Shown: positions 1 to 11,878, numbered from the stretch's first letter. The stretch is DNA of 64,000 nucleotides from Salticus scenicus (GCA_963930645.1 OZ005654.1:266591700-266655699), one strand, 5' to 3'. Notes: a model not told the origin generated them from the sequence alone. Made by a program: numbers and translations.

Positions 1-1606
1 ACATATATTTTCCTTTTTAATATCAGTCAAATAAAAGATATGGTTTTCCAAACACCGTAGTGTGCGATTTTCACATATTTGTCATACATTTTATAAGAAC
101 TACTAAGCCTCTACACATGAAATTTAACGTAGTAATATCTTAAGTTTTACCTATATGATTAATATTATTATAGCAAAAATACTGATTAAACGATAAAATT
201 GTGATTTGCTTGACGAATACTACAATTGCATACTTTCGAACAAACATAAATCATATGAGTCATTGTGCACAGTCGGAAAGACCTTAACTTATGAATGCAT
301 AGACCTACGGTTATCCCCAACCATTGCTACTATTCCTAAACACTAACCCTCGACTATTGCACACTAAACTCTGTCAATAAACCACTGGTTTTTTAACATA
401 AATAACCGAAAACCTCTTCGTCGAAAACTAACAAAAATTTTAACCACCTAAGCCATATCTCTAATTTAACTTCTTAAAATTTCAAAGACTTCAGTTGCCA
501 ACCTGAATAATTGAACTACGTCAAAAAGGGAAATTAAAACCCACAGGAGAAGTTATTCAGGCGAAACTAATATCATGTAACTCATGTACTACTCTAACCG
601 CTTATTGATGCTTTCGATTTTCCACCCAGGTGACCCTCTGTAATTTAAAACCTATTTTTGTGTATTTTTTGTTTAAAGTGAACATTACGGAAGTAGCCCT
701 TGGCCTCAGCCTAGAAACTTCACTGCCACATGGTAGTCAGTGACCTACTTGCGTCGGTCACTCCTACCTCTCGGAGCATGGAAATTTTCGACTGGAATAT
801 CAATGGTATTTTGTTTATTCTCCAGGAGATTCCAAAACGCTTTTTTCTTCGAGAAACAGAATCAAAAGTCCTTTCTTTAATTTATGAGAAACATTGACTC
901 TATAGTGAGTAATGGGGACTTCGGATGTGTCATTCAGAATCCACGAAATAAGTGATAAAACATGGCAAAGTTTTAGACATTTTTACTGTGTGAATTGACT
1001 TACTTTTTAACATAATTCAAATATCTGAAAAAAAAAAAAAAATAAATAAACACATTTCGCTTTTGACACTAAAAAGTATATTTCAGACACATTTCTGTCT
1101 AAATTTCAGACACTTCTGTTTACAGAGAACATACTACATAATTTTTTTTAATGCCTTTCTCGTGAAATTATAATTTTATAATATATAGAACTTTTCAATA
1201 TAGGAATTCCCCATTACTTTTATTTAAGTGTCTGCATGTACAAGCTGTTATTGAAATGAAGTATTTGTTACTTACCTAACATGACAGTACTTACGTATAA
1301 ATTTCTCCAATATCGATTTAAAGATCGTTTCTTCGAAACTTTCAACTGTTTTTTCGATTTCACACGTATTGCTTCAAAGCTTTTAATGAGTGAAAATGCA
1401 TCCTAAAGTCTGTAATTTGCACTTAAAAGTTTCGCTTTTAAAAAATGGTTTATTTATTTCTTTTTCTTTTTTTTTTTTTCAGTAAGTCCATAGATACAAA
1501 TAAATTATTAAATCTTTCAACTAAGATTTTAGAATACTAATGAGATAATTTCAAGTTTCGTAAGAAAAAAAGGCGTCAGTGGAGAAATTAGTAAATATAT
1601 CAAATG

Positions 1607-1607
<1 letters not shown>
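1..1607. other. AT-rich stretch, nothing recognised
   Basis: I find no credible coding region, RNA gene or repeat structure beyond short A or T runs (for example near 1028 and 1465). The only open frames are short and of biased composition. It may be intergenic or intronic host DNA. Confidence 0.5.

Positions 1608-1647
<40 letters not shown>
1608..1647. repeat. (TA)n microsatellite
   Basis: About 20 uninterrupted TA units. It is followed at 1648 by a short 'cagggtgcaaagaaaagtcg' segment that resembles the end of a DNA transposon, but I could not find a partner end. Confidence 0.95.
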
Positions 1648-1650
<3 letters not shown>

Positions 1651-2889
1651 GGTGCAAAGAAAAGTCGCAAAGAGACCTTATCTCCGCAGCTGTTAGTCAA
1701 AGGCATATAATTCGATACATAATTTAAAAAAAAAAAAAAAAAAAATAGTAAGCATTTATTATGTTTAAATTTAAAACATCAATTTTTAGGAAATTACAAA
1801 AACTAACTTTTTATACAGCGTCATTTTCACTAAAAGGTAACACTCAACATAACAAATATCACATAAACGTTTCACATTTGTGCGTAAAAGATTGGCACAG
1901 ATATTTAGTTGAAAGTGTGCGATTTTTTCGTATTTTCTTATTTATTAAGAATTTGTAAGCAGCTCCTTAAACCTTTACCTACCGATGGTAGATAAAGATT
2001 TAAGGGGCGTTGAGGTTAAAAGCGTATAAAGGGTTAAGGTTAAAAAGCGCATAAAATCGAGTTTATGAAGATATGAAAGGTATTTATAAGAATAAAACGT
2101 ATATGCCACTTTCGTCCCACTATAAGGCACTAGACGCTACATGTAGCCGTTTTAGTGCAAGAAAGGATTTTATAGAGTGCTCTCGCCTTTATTTAATTTT
2201 TATTTATTTATTATCATTATTGTTATTATTGTTATTATTTATTTATTTATTTTATTTTATTTTATTTTTTTGCTTGATTTTTCACGAGTTTTGCGTATGT
2301 TATAATTAACTATTGTATTACACCAAGAATTTCTCACAATCTTAGAAAAATATAAGGAACATAAAAAGAAAATTCTTTTCTACATTTTTTAAGGTCCAAA
2401 TATCGTCTTTGACTTCTATGTACTATTGTTGCACTATAATACTACTTCACAAAACCCTCATTAATTACAATGGTGAGGTGGTATGCGTAATGTTTATAGC
2501 ATATTATTATTATTATTATTATTATTTTTAATTCTCTTAAGTAACTAGAAAATGTTGTTTTTAATGCATTTTTTGTTTGTTTCATTATCCGATAGACAAA
2601 AATTTAACAAAGGCAGAAAAAATAAATAAATAAAGAACACATAACTGGATCACGAGTCTAACTTAAACACATGAAAAGATTTTAATGCAAATATTATCCT
2701 ACATTTTATTGTTTTACAGCCTGTCATAAACTTATTTTATGTTTTTGGAATATGTCCCCAATGCACAGGAGACAGTTTTCAAGTACAATTCGCATAGTTT
2801 TAAAGAAATAAGTATGCGTTTTATTTTATTTTATTATTATTACTTTTTTTTTTTTTTTTTCATGATGACCATTTGAAAAAACAAACAAA

Positions 2890-2927
<38 letters not shown>

Positions 2928-3601
2928 AGTTTTTAATTATTTAAATGTATCAATACCATTCGTAAAAAAAATTAAAAAATATAACTTTTTAAAAATTAAC
3001 GGGGAGAATTTGTTAATGACGTTGACATATTCTTTAATTTATTTTCCACACTTTTGTTAATTGCAGCGACCACATTCAACTAATAGCTGCAGAATTAAAC
3101 CACCGTAAAGTTTCGAGGGATTTTAATTAAATATTTGTACGTTACCGATAAATGTAACAGTAATATTTATTAAATTCTTGAATTCTTAAAATTTTACAAC
3201 GAGAAATCATATTTGAAAACCTTCTAGAGTATCAAACTTTAGAACATAATATATATACATATATATATATTAAAAAATAATATTCCCGATTTAAGAAGAG
3301 AGAAAGAGAAATCTTGATTGAAATTTACTTGTTTTGCATTTTAAACAAATTAAAAGAGCAATAGAGAATAATTTTACTGATTTTATAATTAAAAGTGTAG
3401 ATATTATATAGCTAATAAATTACATAAAATCTAACAACAACAACAAAAAAAAAAATGCATTATGTCGCTTGTATTAATACATTGATTCTTTATATTTTCT
3501 AAAAAAGTGTTACTGTAGATACCAATGTATATATACATATCATCTAAAATGAAAAAAAAAAAAAATATGAATAACATGTATAAATATATAACTGTTTGTC
3601 T

Positions 3602-3634
<33 letters not shown>

Positions 3635-4309
3635 TATTTCGATATGATATTTTACAAAAACGTACTAATTAAGAAAAATAAATAAATATTGGAAAATTTA
3701 TATTTACGAAAATAAACAACAGTCAAAGTAATTTAATTAGTATTCTGCTTACTTTGTCTGCGGTCTTTGCAAAAGAAAATCATTAGTTTATCAGGTATTT
3801 GTTTTTATAATTAATGAAATAAAGTAATTTTGATCTATCTAATACATATAGCAAACATCAAGAGAATTTTTCATTTGTTGGAGTAGATTAAATGGAAATA
3901 TACGAATGTAAATTTATTAAGTCTTAAATTAAGAAATTTTTGTGAATGTGTAAAAGACATATGTATTAAAAAAATGTTCAATTTTATTATTAAAGGGATT
4001 TTAATTAAATAAATTTTGTTAAAGGATACATTTTTATTAATTTATTTAATTAAAGAAAGTGTATTATTACAAATATTTATAAGATATATTGTAGTTATTC
4101 TATAAGTTTTAATTTTAGTATTTATATTTCTATCCTTCTATAAAATAAATATTGATTCATAATATAAATTACTGATTTAAACATTTTTACAAGCAGTACA
4201 AATGTTTTATTTTTTAGAAATAAAGGATTTGCAGGTTTTCTATTTAATTCAATTACTTATAGTGGAAAAATATCCTCTCTTATGTTAAACTATTTGATCG
4301 CGTAAGTTG
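1648..4309. other. AT-rich stretch with simple repeats
   Basis: No gene recognised. It holds an imperfect hairpin at about 1965-2005, (ATT)n runs near 2205 and 2505, a T run followed by a long A run at 2845-2926, and an (AAT)n run at 3605-3632. Open frames here are low-complexity F/L/Y-rich reading of T-rich DNA. Confidence 0.5.
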
Positions 4310-5340
4310 TTATATATATGTGTGTGCGTCTGTGCGTGTATGTGTGTGTGTGTTGCTGATCTCAAAAAGGGCTCAAACGATCTTGATGAAAGTTTAGTGC
4401 TATGGGTTTTTTTCGGGTTAAAACACGATTGGACTTATCATCATCTTTAGAAAAATTAGGGTTCGTTGTTATCCCTTTATCCAGCAGTTACGACATAAGG
4501 CAGAGATTAGATTTACTCGGAAAAGGATATAGTGGTTTCGATAAAATTATAAAATTAAGTGATTTTTTTAAGTGGAAAATTTATTAGATTTATTTTCATC
4601 TTCAGAAACATTCCTTCTCGCTGTAAACCCCTTATCAGTCAGGTGAAATCTATGGCAGAAAGCGGGTTTACTCGGAATTGTGAATAACGATTTTAATGGA
4701 AGTTTGAAATTAAGTGCTTTTTAGTATATAAAAATGATTAAACATATCCTCTGTTTGCAAAATATGGTGGAAATTGGGTTTTCTTTAAAACGAACAAAGC
4801 GATTTTGGTGAAAGTTTGGGGCTAAAATTAGTTTTGGGATAAAAAAATTAATTTGACATATTCTCATTTTCAGGAAATCTGCATCAGATATTAACCCTTC
4901 ATCCACCGGTTGCAAAATCTGGCATAAATTCTATTTATTTAGAAATAAATACTTTGATATAAGTCGTGAGTGAAGAGAAGAATCAATGAGATTCATTCTC
5001 ATAGTAGGAAAAATCGTTTTTGCTTTTATTCCTTTATCCTCCTGTAGCAAAATTTAGCAGAAATTGTGCTTACACGGAAATAGATGATAATATATTAAAA
5101 ACCTAGGATTAATGATTTTTTGAGAAGACAAACCAATGGGACTTATCCTAATTGTTTCGAAAATTTGTTTTCACTGTTAACCCTCATTCTGATTTCGGCA
5201 AAATTTGACAAAACCCGGCTTTTCTTAGAAATGAATCTAAAGATTTCGATAAAAAGAACATAAAGTTGGCTTTTATATACTCTGGTTATTAGATAAATAT
5301 TTTTTGGAATAATTAATTTGCAAAACTTAAAATGCAATGC
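4310..5340 (-). repeat. Degenerate ~150 bp tandem units next to (TG)n tract
   Basis: A (TG)n microsatellite (about 4312-4355) is followed by roughly six diverged units of about 130-165 bp. Each carries a recognisable core: a 'tcatyttyagaaa'-like segment, then 'aacccttyatcc' and a 'gcaaaatytggcag'-like segment (near 4435, 4590, 4745, 4860, 4990 and 5145). Read on the minus strand the order is tandem units then (CA)n, the layout also seen at 12.2-12.8 kb and 59.9-60.7 kb. Such an arrangement is typical of non-autonomous Helitron/Helentron-type elements (DINE-1, pearl); I did not find the termini, so the class is inference. Confidence 0.55.
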
Positions 5341-7250
5341 TCTTAAAAAAGACTATTTGTTGTTCTTAAAAAACAGCTTGTATTTGTTATGCATAGAAAT
5401 AACATGTCTTTACCATACAAAAGACATAAGAGACATAAAAGTTATTTGTATGCATAAAAGCGAAATACCACTGCCTCGCTCTTTCATCTATTAACGCCGA
5501 ATCCAAATTGCTGAAACTAGAAACATACCGTTTGAGCAACAGCATCTTCTCATTACGTAGTGGAGCGTTACAAACAGATTTAACGAAATTTGAAACTTAT
5601 GGTGTCTAAAGGGAAAGTCGAAGTATTTTTTTTTTTTTTTTTTTTTTTACTTTTTATCGTATCCTCACACTTCTTTCCAATATACGATTGAAATTTAGCA
5701 AAGTTTCTCTTCTTATTCGTAATGAAAATTTTTTCTAAAACACTGAAGAGTATGAAAGACAGTGCCCAGCACTTCTACCTGTTGATCATACATAAAAAAG
5801 CACAGTAGTATCGTATAGAAGCTTGAAAATCAGAAAAGTGTTTCTTCGTAAGCCCTAACTGAAGTATAAGATGAGAATCTGACGAAATTTAACACGTATT
5901 GTTGAAACATGGATGTCTAATATATCTATCTATACTTATTGCGGTAAAAATGACATTAGTTTACATTTTTATTTTTTTATTTTTTTAAGATTTGAACAAA
6001 TTTCGGATTTCACCAGAATTTAAAATAAACAATCCCTTGTCCACAGGTTAAATTAATTGGATTTGCTTTCATTTTTTCTATTTAATTTTTTTTTCCGGTT
6101 TGAAGAACGGGTAAAATGACTATTTGTCTAATAATTTACGTTAAAGATTATTATTTCTTGCTACTTATTCTATCGCTAGTAATTAAAAACCCTTCACAGT
6201 CATAATAATAAGTAGATTTTTTCTCTATTAATATACATTTTTCCTATTGAATAACGTATAAGAAATGACGTCATTATCAAAGACGGTAATCCTTCATTCG
6301 GGAGGTTTTTCTGTGAGTGATGTCTTCCTAACATATTATAAAATTCATTTCGATTTTAATTATCTTTCGACACTATGCGATTTTTACGTATTCACAGTAA
6401 ATTACTTAAATTCCATGCCTGAAATTTTGACGAAAACCTAATTTTAAAGCATTTTCTTTTAAAATCATTACTCCACTTTTTAATTTAGTAGTTGTAAAAA
6501 AAAAAAAAAAAACTCTCTACTCTGGGAGAATATGCACAACATAAATATACAATATCAAACTTGTTCAAAAGTTATATATCAAAAGGTTTTAGGTTCATTA
6601 TCATTCCAGAAATCATATATAAAAATATAATTTTCAAGAGAGTTTCTCTCCTTTCAATGCGCACGCGCTATAATTTTAAAACAGTACCTTAACATTACAG
6701 TTGATCGGGACAGAATACATTTTATCTGTTTACATTTTGTTCTTAGATTTCGGACGCATTTTAGCTCTGAAGGAATTCATTTACAAGATTACAAATTATT
6801 TTATTCCTGCTTTCATATTTTATTGCTGCATGAATTTAAGGATAAAACTATGACTTATGTTGAAAGCACGTTTTTTGAAAACCTAATGAATCGTATTATA
6901 ATATGTTATCCGCATAGGAAGAACATATACAACTTTTTTTGTACAGAATGATTTAAAGTTCGGAAATATTTCAATGGAACCCACTTTCAATGAAATTTCA
7001 GCTGTTATTACTGATAAATTAAAGCTAATTTGAATTCATACGTGGATGCCAACTGTTTCTAAGAAAATAATTCTTAAAACCATTAGAACATTTTGCAATA
7101 TTAAAATCAAAAACTTTTTTATTAACGAGACAAAATTTTATTTAAAACATGCATTTAAAAACGATTAAAATATGCATTTAAAAAAAAATAAAATTTGGAC
7201 GTTTTTTTAACCCGTCCGAGTTTTCTCACCAATATCAATACAACGAAAGT
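5341..7250. other. AT-rich stretch, nothing recognised
   Basis: No gene or clear mobile element found. It contains T and A homopolymers at about 5626-5648 and 6497-6511, and short unconvincing open frames only. Confidence 0.45.
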
Positions 7251-7255
7251 TGCAA

Positions 7256-7370
7256 GCACAGAAATACCCAAGGAATTTACAGAAGTACAGAATATTGAGG
7301 AGCCAGTGTGCATGCTTTGTTGATAGCGTGGAGATGGGCGAGACGCATTAACCCTCGACGATAGGTCTAA
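7256..7370 (-). repeat. Penelope-like terminal segment (inverted partner of 7890-7980)
   Basis: The plus-strand text at about 7272-7320 contains 'aaggaatttacagaagtaca' and a following 'gccagtgtgcatgcttt'. Both are the reverse complement of sequence at 7893-7975, which directly continues a Penelope endonuclease coding fragment. It therefore looks like a second, oppositely oriented copy of the same element end. A T run and a C run (7457-7554) lie between the two copies. Confidence 0.5.
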
Positions 7371-7602
7371 TGCCCCAACCCCACCGTCCCACTTCTCCAT
7401 GTATTTTTCTAGTCAATTTTGTCCTTTTATTTGTTCCGGTGTGAGTGTGAGCCCCTTTTTTTTTTTTTTTTTTTTTTTTCACACTTGACATTGTGAGTTT
7501 TTTTTTCATCCCATGCTATTTCTATGGGTTTTTAGCTCCCCCCCCCCCTCGATTTTAACATTCTAAATAGCGGTGGTGTGACAACTCTCAAAGTAAATAA
7601 AG

Positions 7603-7641
<39 letters not shown>

Positions 7642-7792
7642 TTAAACCTGTATATTTATCTTTGGATCTGACTGGCGTAATATATTTAATTCCTTGTAAA
7701 AAATTTTTATATAGATGAAATTGGTTGTACAGTAAAAGTACTACAGGAGCGCAGACGATAGTAAAAATTGCAATCAAATTTCTAAAACTGTA

Positions 7793-7963
7793 ATCCATTC
7801 AATAGAAACCAACCACATTCCTGATTTCGATAGTATAAAAGTTCTAAATTCTGGTTTTCATAATTATAAGTCACGTATTTCCCTTGAAAGCTGGCACTCA
7901 GCCAGCCATAACCACAGTATCAAAGAAGCATGCGCACTGGCTTATCAGTATTCTGTACTTCTG
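7793..7963 (+). pseudogene. Penelope-like element, C-terminal endonuclease fragment
   Basis: One frame is open from about 7793 to a stop at 7961-7963. It reads into a segment containing 'DFDSIKVL', 'NYKSRISLESWHS' and 'HNHSIKEA'. The ESWH motif and the D-F-x-S-I-K-V-L pattern are what I would expect near the C-terminus of the GIY-YIG endonuclease region of Penelope-like retroelements. No upstream reverse transcriptase is joined to it, so this is a 3'-terminal remnant. It faces another Penelope fragment (8240-8733) encoded on the opposite strand. Family assignment rests on motif memory and needs a protein search to confirm. Confidence 0.6.
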
Positions 7964-8041
7964 TAAATTCCTTGGTTATATACATAATATTAAACCCGAA
8001 TAAACTACTACGTCAGAAACGCCAAAGAAAAATATTGGAAA

Positions 8042-8087
8042 TGCATACAGCTGTTTCGGTAGCCTATAGCGTACCGTCTTCAGTGCA
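8042..8087 (-). ncRNA. Hammerhead-like ribozyme motif of Penelope element
   Basis: Read on the minus strand: a 4-nt stem I arm TGCA (8084-8087), core CTGAAGA (8077-8083), one extra C (8076), stem II arms GGTA/TACC, core GAA (8055-8057), a self-complementary ACAGCTGT (8047-8054) able to form stem III, a cleavage-site A (8046) and the other stem I arm TGCA (8042-8045). The order matches a type-I minimal hammerhead, and such ribozymes are known in Penelope terminal repeats. The extra nucleotide between the CUGANGA core and stem II departs from the canonical fold, so activity is uncertain. It lies about 150 bp downstream of the endonuclease stop of the minus-strand Penelope fragment. Confidence 0.5.
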
Positions 8088-8239
8088 AAAAGGATTCTGA
8101 ATCAGGAGAGGTGCTCGTATATATAGGAAAGGGGCCGGATTTAGTTCAACCAATAGGATTACGGGAAAGATGGGGAGAGTGGCCAATAAGAATTTAGGAA
8201 AGTTAGCTGTGTAAACAGTAGAAAATTAAGAAAATGTGG

Positions 8240-8733
8240 ACTGAATATAAAATTTCCAACAGTCAGACTAATAGGGAATAGCGAAATCACAATTTACAAG
8301 GTTTTTAAAATTTTTATAAATATGAAAAGCTTCAAAGAAATCGAGTTCATGAATGGATTTAGGTCTGCAAATTGTTTTAGCTGAATTAAATTTAAAATTA
8401 TGATTTTCCTCCCGGCAATGTTTAGAAATAGCCGATTTATTGGTTTCTTGTTTGCGGACGTAATTAATATGTTCTTTTTACAGTACGAGAGACGAGGCTA
8501 TCAAGAAATGGAAGGGAGCCATTATTTTCTATTTCATGTGTAAATTGGATATTACTGTCAATTGAATTTAAAGTTTCTAAGACATGGTCTATATTGTGAT
8601 GAGATATGTCGATAAGCGTGAAGGTGTCGTCAACGTAACGGGTCCAAAAAGGAAAAGATATTTTCTTAAAAAGCTTGCTTTCGAAATAGTGCATGTAAAT
8701 ATCTGCGAGAATTGGGGAGAGAGGGGAACCCAT
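8240..8733 (-). pseudogene. Penelope-like retroelement: RT fragment fused to GIY-YIG region by internal deletion
   Basis: On the minus strand, 8733-8464 encodes 89 residues with 'MGSPLSPILADIYM' near the start, then 'RYVDDTF' (the catalytic YVDD box of reverse transcriptase) and 'LPFLDSLV'. This is the Penelope RT pattern. The frame stops just after that. About 20 bases on, another frame (about 8462-8240) continues with 'AISKHCREENHNF', 'SAKTICRPKSIHELDF' and 'LVNCDFAIPY', which resembles the far C-terminal GIY-YIG region of the same family. The RT thumb, linker and most of the endonuclease are missing, so an internal deletion joins the two parts. The usual family polyprotein is several hundred residues longer. 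It is a dead copy. Confidence 0.75.
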
Positions 8734-8771
8734 GGCTACGTAATGCTTATATAAGTAATGCTTACAAATTA

Positions 8772-8815
8772 TCTTGCATTGATACTGATGAGGAATATCG
8801 GACGGGTTGAAACGT
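8772..8815 (+). ncRNA. Weak hammerhead-like motif
   Basis: The plus strand contains CTGATGAG (from about 8782) followed some 15 bases later by 'TTGAAACGTC' and then AAATG. CATT and AATG could form part of stem I, and ACGT can form a tiny stem III. Stem II is poor (GGAAT against GGGTT), so the motif is probably decayed or coincidental. It sits just outside the RT end of the Penelope fragment, on the opposite strand. Confidence 0.25.
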
Positions 8816-8829
8816 CAAATGTTTAATTG

Positions 8830-9538
8830 TTTTCAAATATATATTTTAATTGTTTTTAAATGTACTTTTAACTAAAATTTTGTCTTGTAAATAAAAAAGT
8901 TTCTGATTTCCATATATATAATAGAGACGGTTTGATGTTTCTGTACATTTTGCAATATTTGTCAAATAACTTTTTACTTCTCTACAAATCTGCTTACCTA
9001 ATGTTATACACTCTTGTTATGTTTTCTATCGCCATTGAACTATATCTTAAGTTTTGAGAAATAAAGCGATAGTATTACAAAAATGGTAAGCATCTTTTTG
9101 ACTGAAAGTAAAATGTCATTTGATATTTATTGTGAGATGACTTAATGACTTGAAAAATTCTTTTCCTAGAAACAAATACAGTCAAAGCACGATTTTAAAT
9201 TGACACAATTTTGTCTCAATTTTGTCTGGAATAACAGTGAATATTTTTCTGACATTGGACTCCATTGAAATGTTATTAGGACCTAAACATTTTGGTACGA
9301 GAAAACAAAACTGACTAATTTCTTCATATGTTAATAATAACATATTATAACATAAATATTTTGGTTTTCCAAAAACCCAATCTTCAACATTATTCCTAGT
9401 TTTCATGCTCAAAGTTATGCTTAAGCGCAAAATTAAAGCAAAAATTAAATTTTTTTCCTTCTGTTACCCACTGTTAATACCAGTAGAAGGTAATAGAAGG
9501 TAATAGAAGGTAATTAACGGACGGTAATTAATAGTAGG
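8830..9538. other. AT-rich stretch, nothing recognised
   Basis: No gene recognised. A 'ggtaatagaa' short tandem repeat (about three units) occurs at 9488-9515, just before the MITE. Confidence 0.4.
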
Positions 9539-9540
9539 TA

Positions 9541-9751
9541 CAGTCGGTAACAAAAGTGTCCGAACACTAGCAAAAATTCCTATGTAAAAAGTACACTTCT
9601 TACTGTTTTGTTAAATAACTCTTTATCGAATCCTGTTCTTAGTCAGTGTAACAACACGATTCGATAACGATTTATTTAACAAAATCGTATGAAGTGTACT
9701 TTTTTTACATATGAATGTTTGCTAGTGTTCGAACAGTTTTGTTTCCGATCG
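9541..9751. mobile_element. Palindromic MITE with TA target duplication
   Basis: A 211 bp element flanked by TA on both sides (9539-9540 and 9752-9753). The terminal inverted repeat starts CAGTCGGTAACAAAAGTGTC and ends with a matching CCGATCG. Pairing continues inward, with interruptions, for about 90 bases per arm ('cgaacactagcaaa', 'agtacactt', 'gttaaataa' and 'atcgaatc' all have inverted partners), leaving a loop of about 27 bases. TA duplication and CAGT ends fit a Tc1/mariner-derived non-autonomous element. There is no transposase frame. Confidence 0.8.
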
Positions 9752-9754
9752 TAA

Positions 9755-9912
9755 CTATCTGTTAAATTCTGTTACCTTCTAAATGAAGTCTCACAGAAAG
9801 GCGTGCAAAATCTAGGAACAAGATTTTTTTTATTTTTTTATTCGAGCGTAAAAGAGATATATATATTTGTGCATTATATATATTATGCGTTAAATGTAAT
9901 ATTAAAATACTC

Positions 9913-9947
<35 letters not shown>

Positions 9948-10317
9948 CAAACTTTATGATATTTTTCATTCTATATATTGTTAGGTAATAATCAATTAAA
10001 TAAGATTTAAATTAGTTTCTTTTTTTTTTTCGATTAAATTTGAGGAGAGAAATTTATTCATGAAATGAGTTATAAAAAACATAAATTAATAATTTTGATG
10101 CTTTGGCCTTTTTTTTTTTTTTTTACATTTTGTCGTTTTGACGCAAAAGTGGAACCGAACAATATATTCCGAAAATTCTGAAACTAGGTATTTTTCTTAT
10201 TCAACATAAAACGCAACTTTTTGTTACTACTACTATTTTACGATATTTCAAAAAATACTTTTTATACTGCATGGTAACGTAGTTGTTGAAGATAATCGGC
10301 TACAAGAATTTTCTAGA
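9755..10317. other. T-rich low-complexity stretch
   Basis: Long T runs (9915-9943, 10021-10030, 10110-10124) and nothing else recognisable. Confidence 0.5.
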
Positions 10318-10605
10318 CCTTTGTATTATAGGGTGGGCCTAAAAATGGATATTTTCAATTAGCGATGTCTAATAGTAAAAGAAAGTTATACTTTGGCATC
10401 CTCAACTTGATAAAAAATATAAAAATAAATAAATATTTATATCTTTAGTTCGCGTATGACCTTCAAAGTTCGAAAAAATTATGAAAAAAGGCCGAATTTC
10501 AAATTTTTTTTTTATTGAAATACAAATGTTATTACTTTTTGTTCTAATACCGATCAAATGCATTTTTTAACACTCTTTCCATACACCTTTAAATATATAT
10601 ATATA
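10318..10605 (-). repeat. Interspersed repeat, inverted partner at 18600-18842
   Basis: This stretch (for example 'ctttagttcgcgtatgacct', 'ttattgaaatacaaatgtta' and 'tactttggcatcctcaac') is the diverged reverse complement of 18600-18842. No coding content is visible. The family and full length are unknown to me. Confidence 0.7.
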
Positions 10606-10648
10606 TATATTATTTTACAGTTATTAGGTCGTGCATAAGCCATAAATT

Positions 10649-10692
<44 letters not shown>

Positions 10693-10784
10693 ATGTAGTA
10701 TTTCGTCTTTTGTAGTCCAATTTTACACTTTTCAGAATAAATGCGCACTGTGCAGCTCTACGTTTGTTATGTAATTATAATTTC

Positions 10785-10945
10785 GGAATGGGACGATTCG
10801 GAGCGGCCGTTTCGGCGCCGCCTTTTCAGCTCAGCCTTTTCGGCGCGACCGTTTTGGCGTGAAAACCATTTAGCAGAGGTTGTTTTCGCGCAGCCTTTCC
10901 TTCACGAAATAGCCGCGGCTTTCGGCACAGCCTTTTCGGTTAAAA
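10785..10945. repeat. GC-rich degenerate minisatellite
   Basis: A local GC-rich island in otherwise AT-rich sequence. It is made of imperfect ~16-20 bp units variously reading 'cggcgccgccttttcagctc', 'cggcgcgaccgttttggcg' and 'gcgcagcctttccttcacg', with 'gccttttcggc'-like cores. No coding role is supported; an 86-codon open frame runs through it but follows the repeat rather than a domain. Confidence 0.5.
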
Positions 10946-11024
10946 TTTATTTCATGATAGATATTCTTCATGCCATTAAATTTTCTTCAAACCTTCGTTA
11001 AATAATGTAATTTATAAATTCTTA

Positions 11025-11288
11025 TTTCTGTCTTTCTTTCTTTCTTTCTTTCTTTCTTTTTTTTTTTTGTTTTTAATGCGTGAACAAAAAACTATTTTAA
11101 ATTATTTACTAAAGATGTTAATGATGAAAAGAATTTTGCGTAATTTAAAGGAGCGAGTGATAAGATGAGAAACTAGTTTTTTGCCATTGAAACGTATTAA
11201 ACTTAGTTATCACATGGCAACGCATACGTAGCAAGATTCTAACCTATTTGGTGATGGAGTTTCTTTGGGGAATAAAATAAACAATATA

Positions 11289-11322
<34 letters not shown>

Positions 11323-11878
11323 TGTTTGTACCATTTTTTTTTTTTTTTTTATGATATTAATGATGAATAGGATTTTTCGCCAGTGATAACCTTAGAAAAA
11401 AAAACCCCTCGATTTTGTAGTTAAAACTTATTAAACTTATTGTTGCGCGGTTCTTTGGGTAATAAAATAAACAATGTAATTTATGTATTAAAATAAAAAA
11501 ACAAAAAAAACATGCAATTAAGTCATTTTTTTGTATTTTGTATTTTTACAAAGACATTGAAAACATATTTGTTTTTTGTTTAGAAGGTGAATTTAAATTT
11601 TGCCTTAAATTTTAATAGTAACATAAAGAAAAAGTATTCAGTAGTTAGGACAGGGCGCGAAGCTTCCGCTTGCCAGCGGCGAGTGGAAATTTTACTGTGG
11701 CGAGTAAAATTTCGGTCTAAATGTAGATAGAATTCTTACAGTGTACGGTGCTAACGAAAAAAAAAATAATAATAATTATCGATTTAAAAACGTAAACTTA
11801 TGCTAATCTTAGGTAAGGTGACCAGACATCTTTTTAAGGGGACAGCATTCTTTTTCAACGCTCTGCCTTCTTAAACGA
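11025..11878. other. Low-complexity stretch
   Basis: Includes (CTTT)n at 11030-11059 and long T runs at 11294-11350. A GC-richer segment at 11650-11715 ('gcttgccagcggcgagtgg') is unexplained. No gene recognised. Confidence 0.45.

Noticed and set aside
1761..1958. Short F/K-rich open frame near the window start
   Set aside because: Composition follows AT-rich DNA; no domain, no neighbouring exon signals I can support.
10741..11001. 86-codon frame over the GC-rich island
   Set aside because: Open only because GC-rich minisatellite DNA has few stops; no domain or conserved start.
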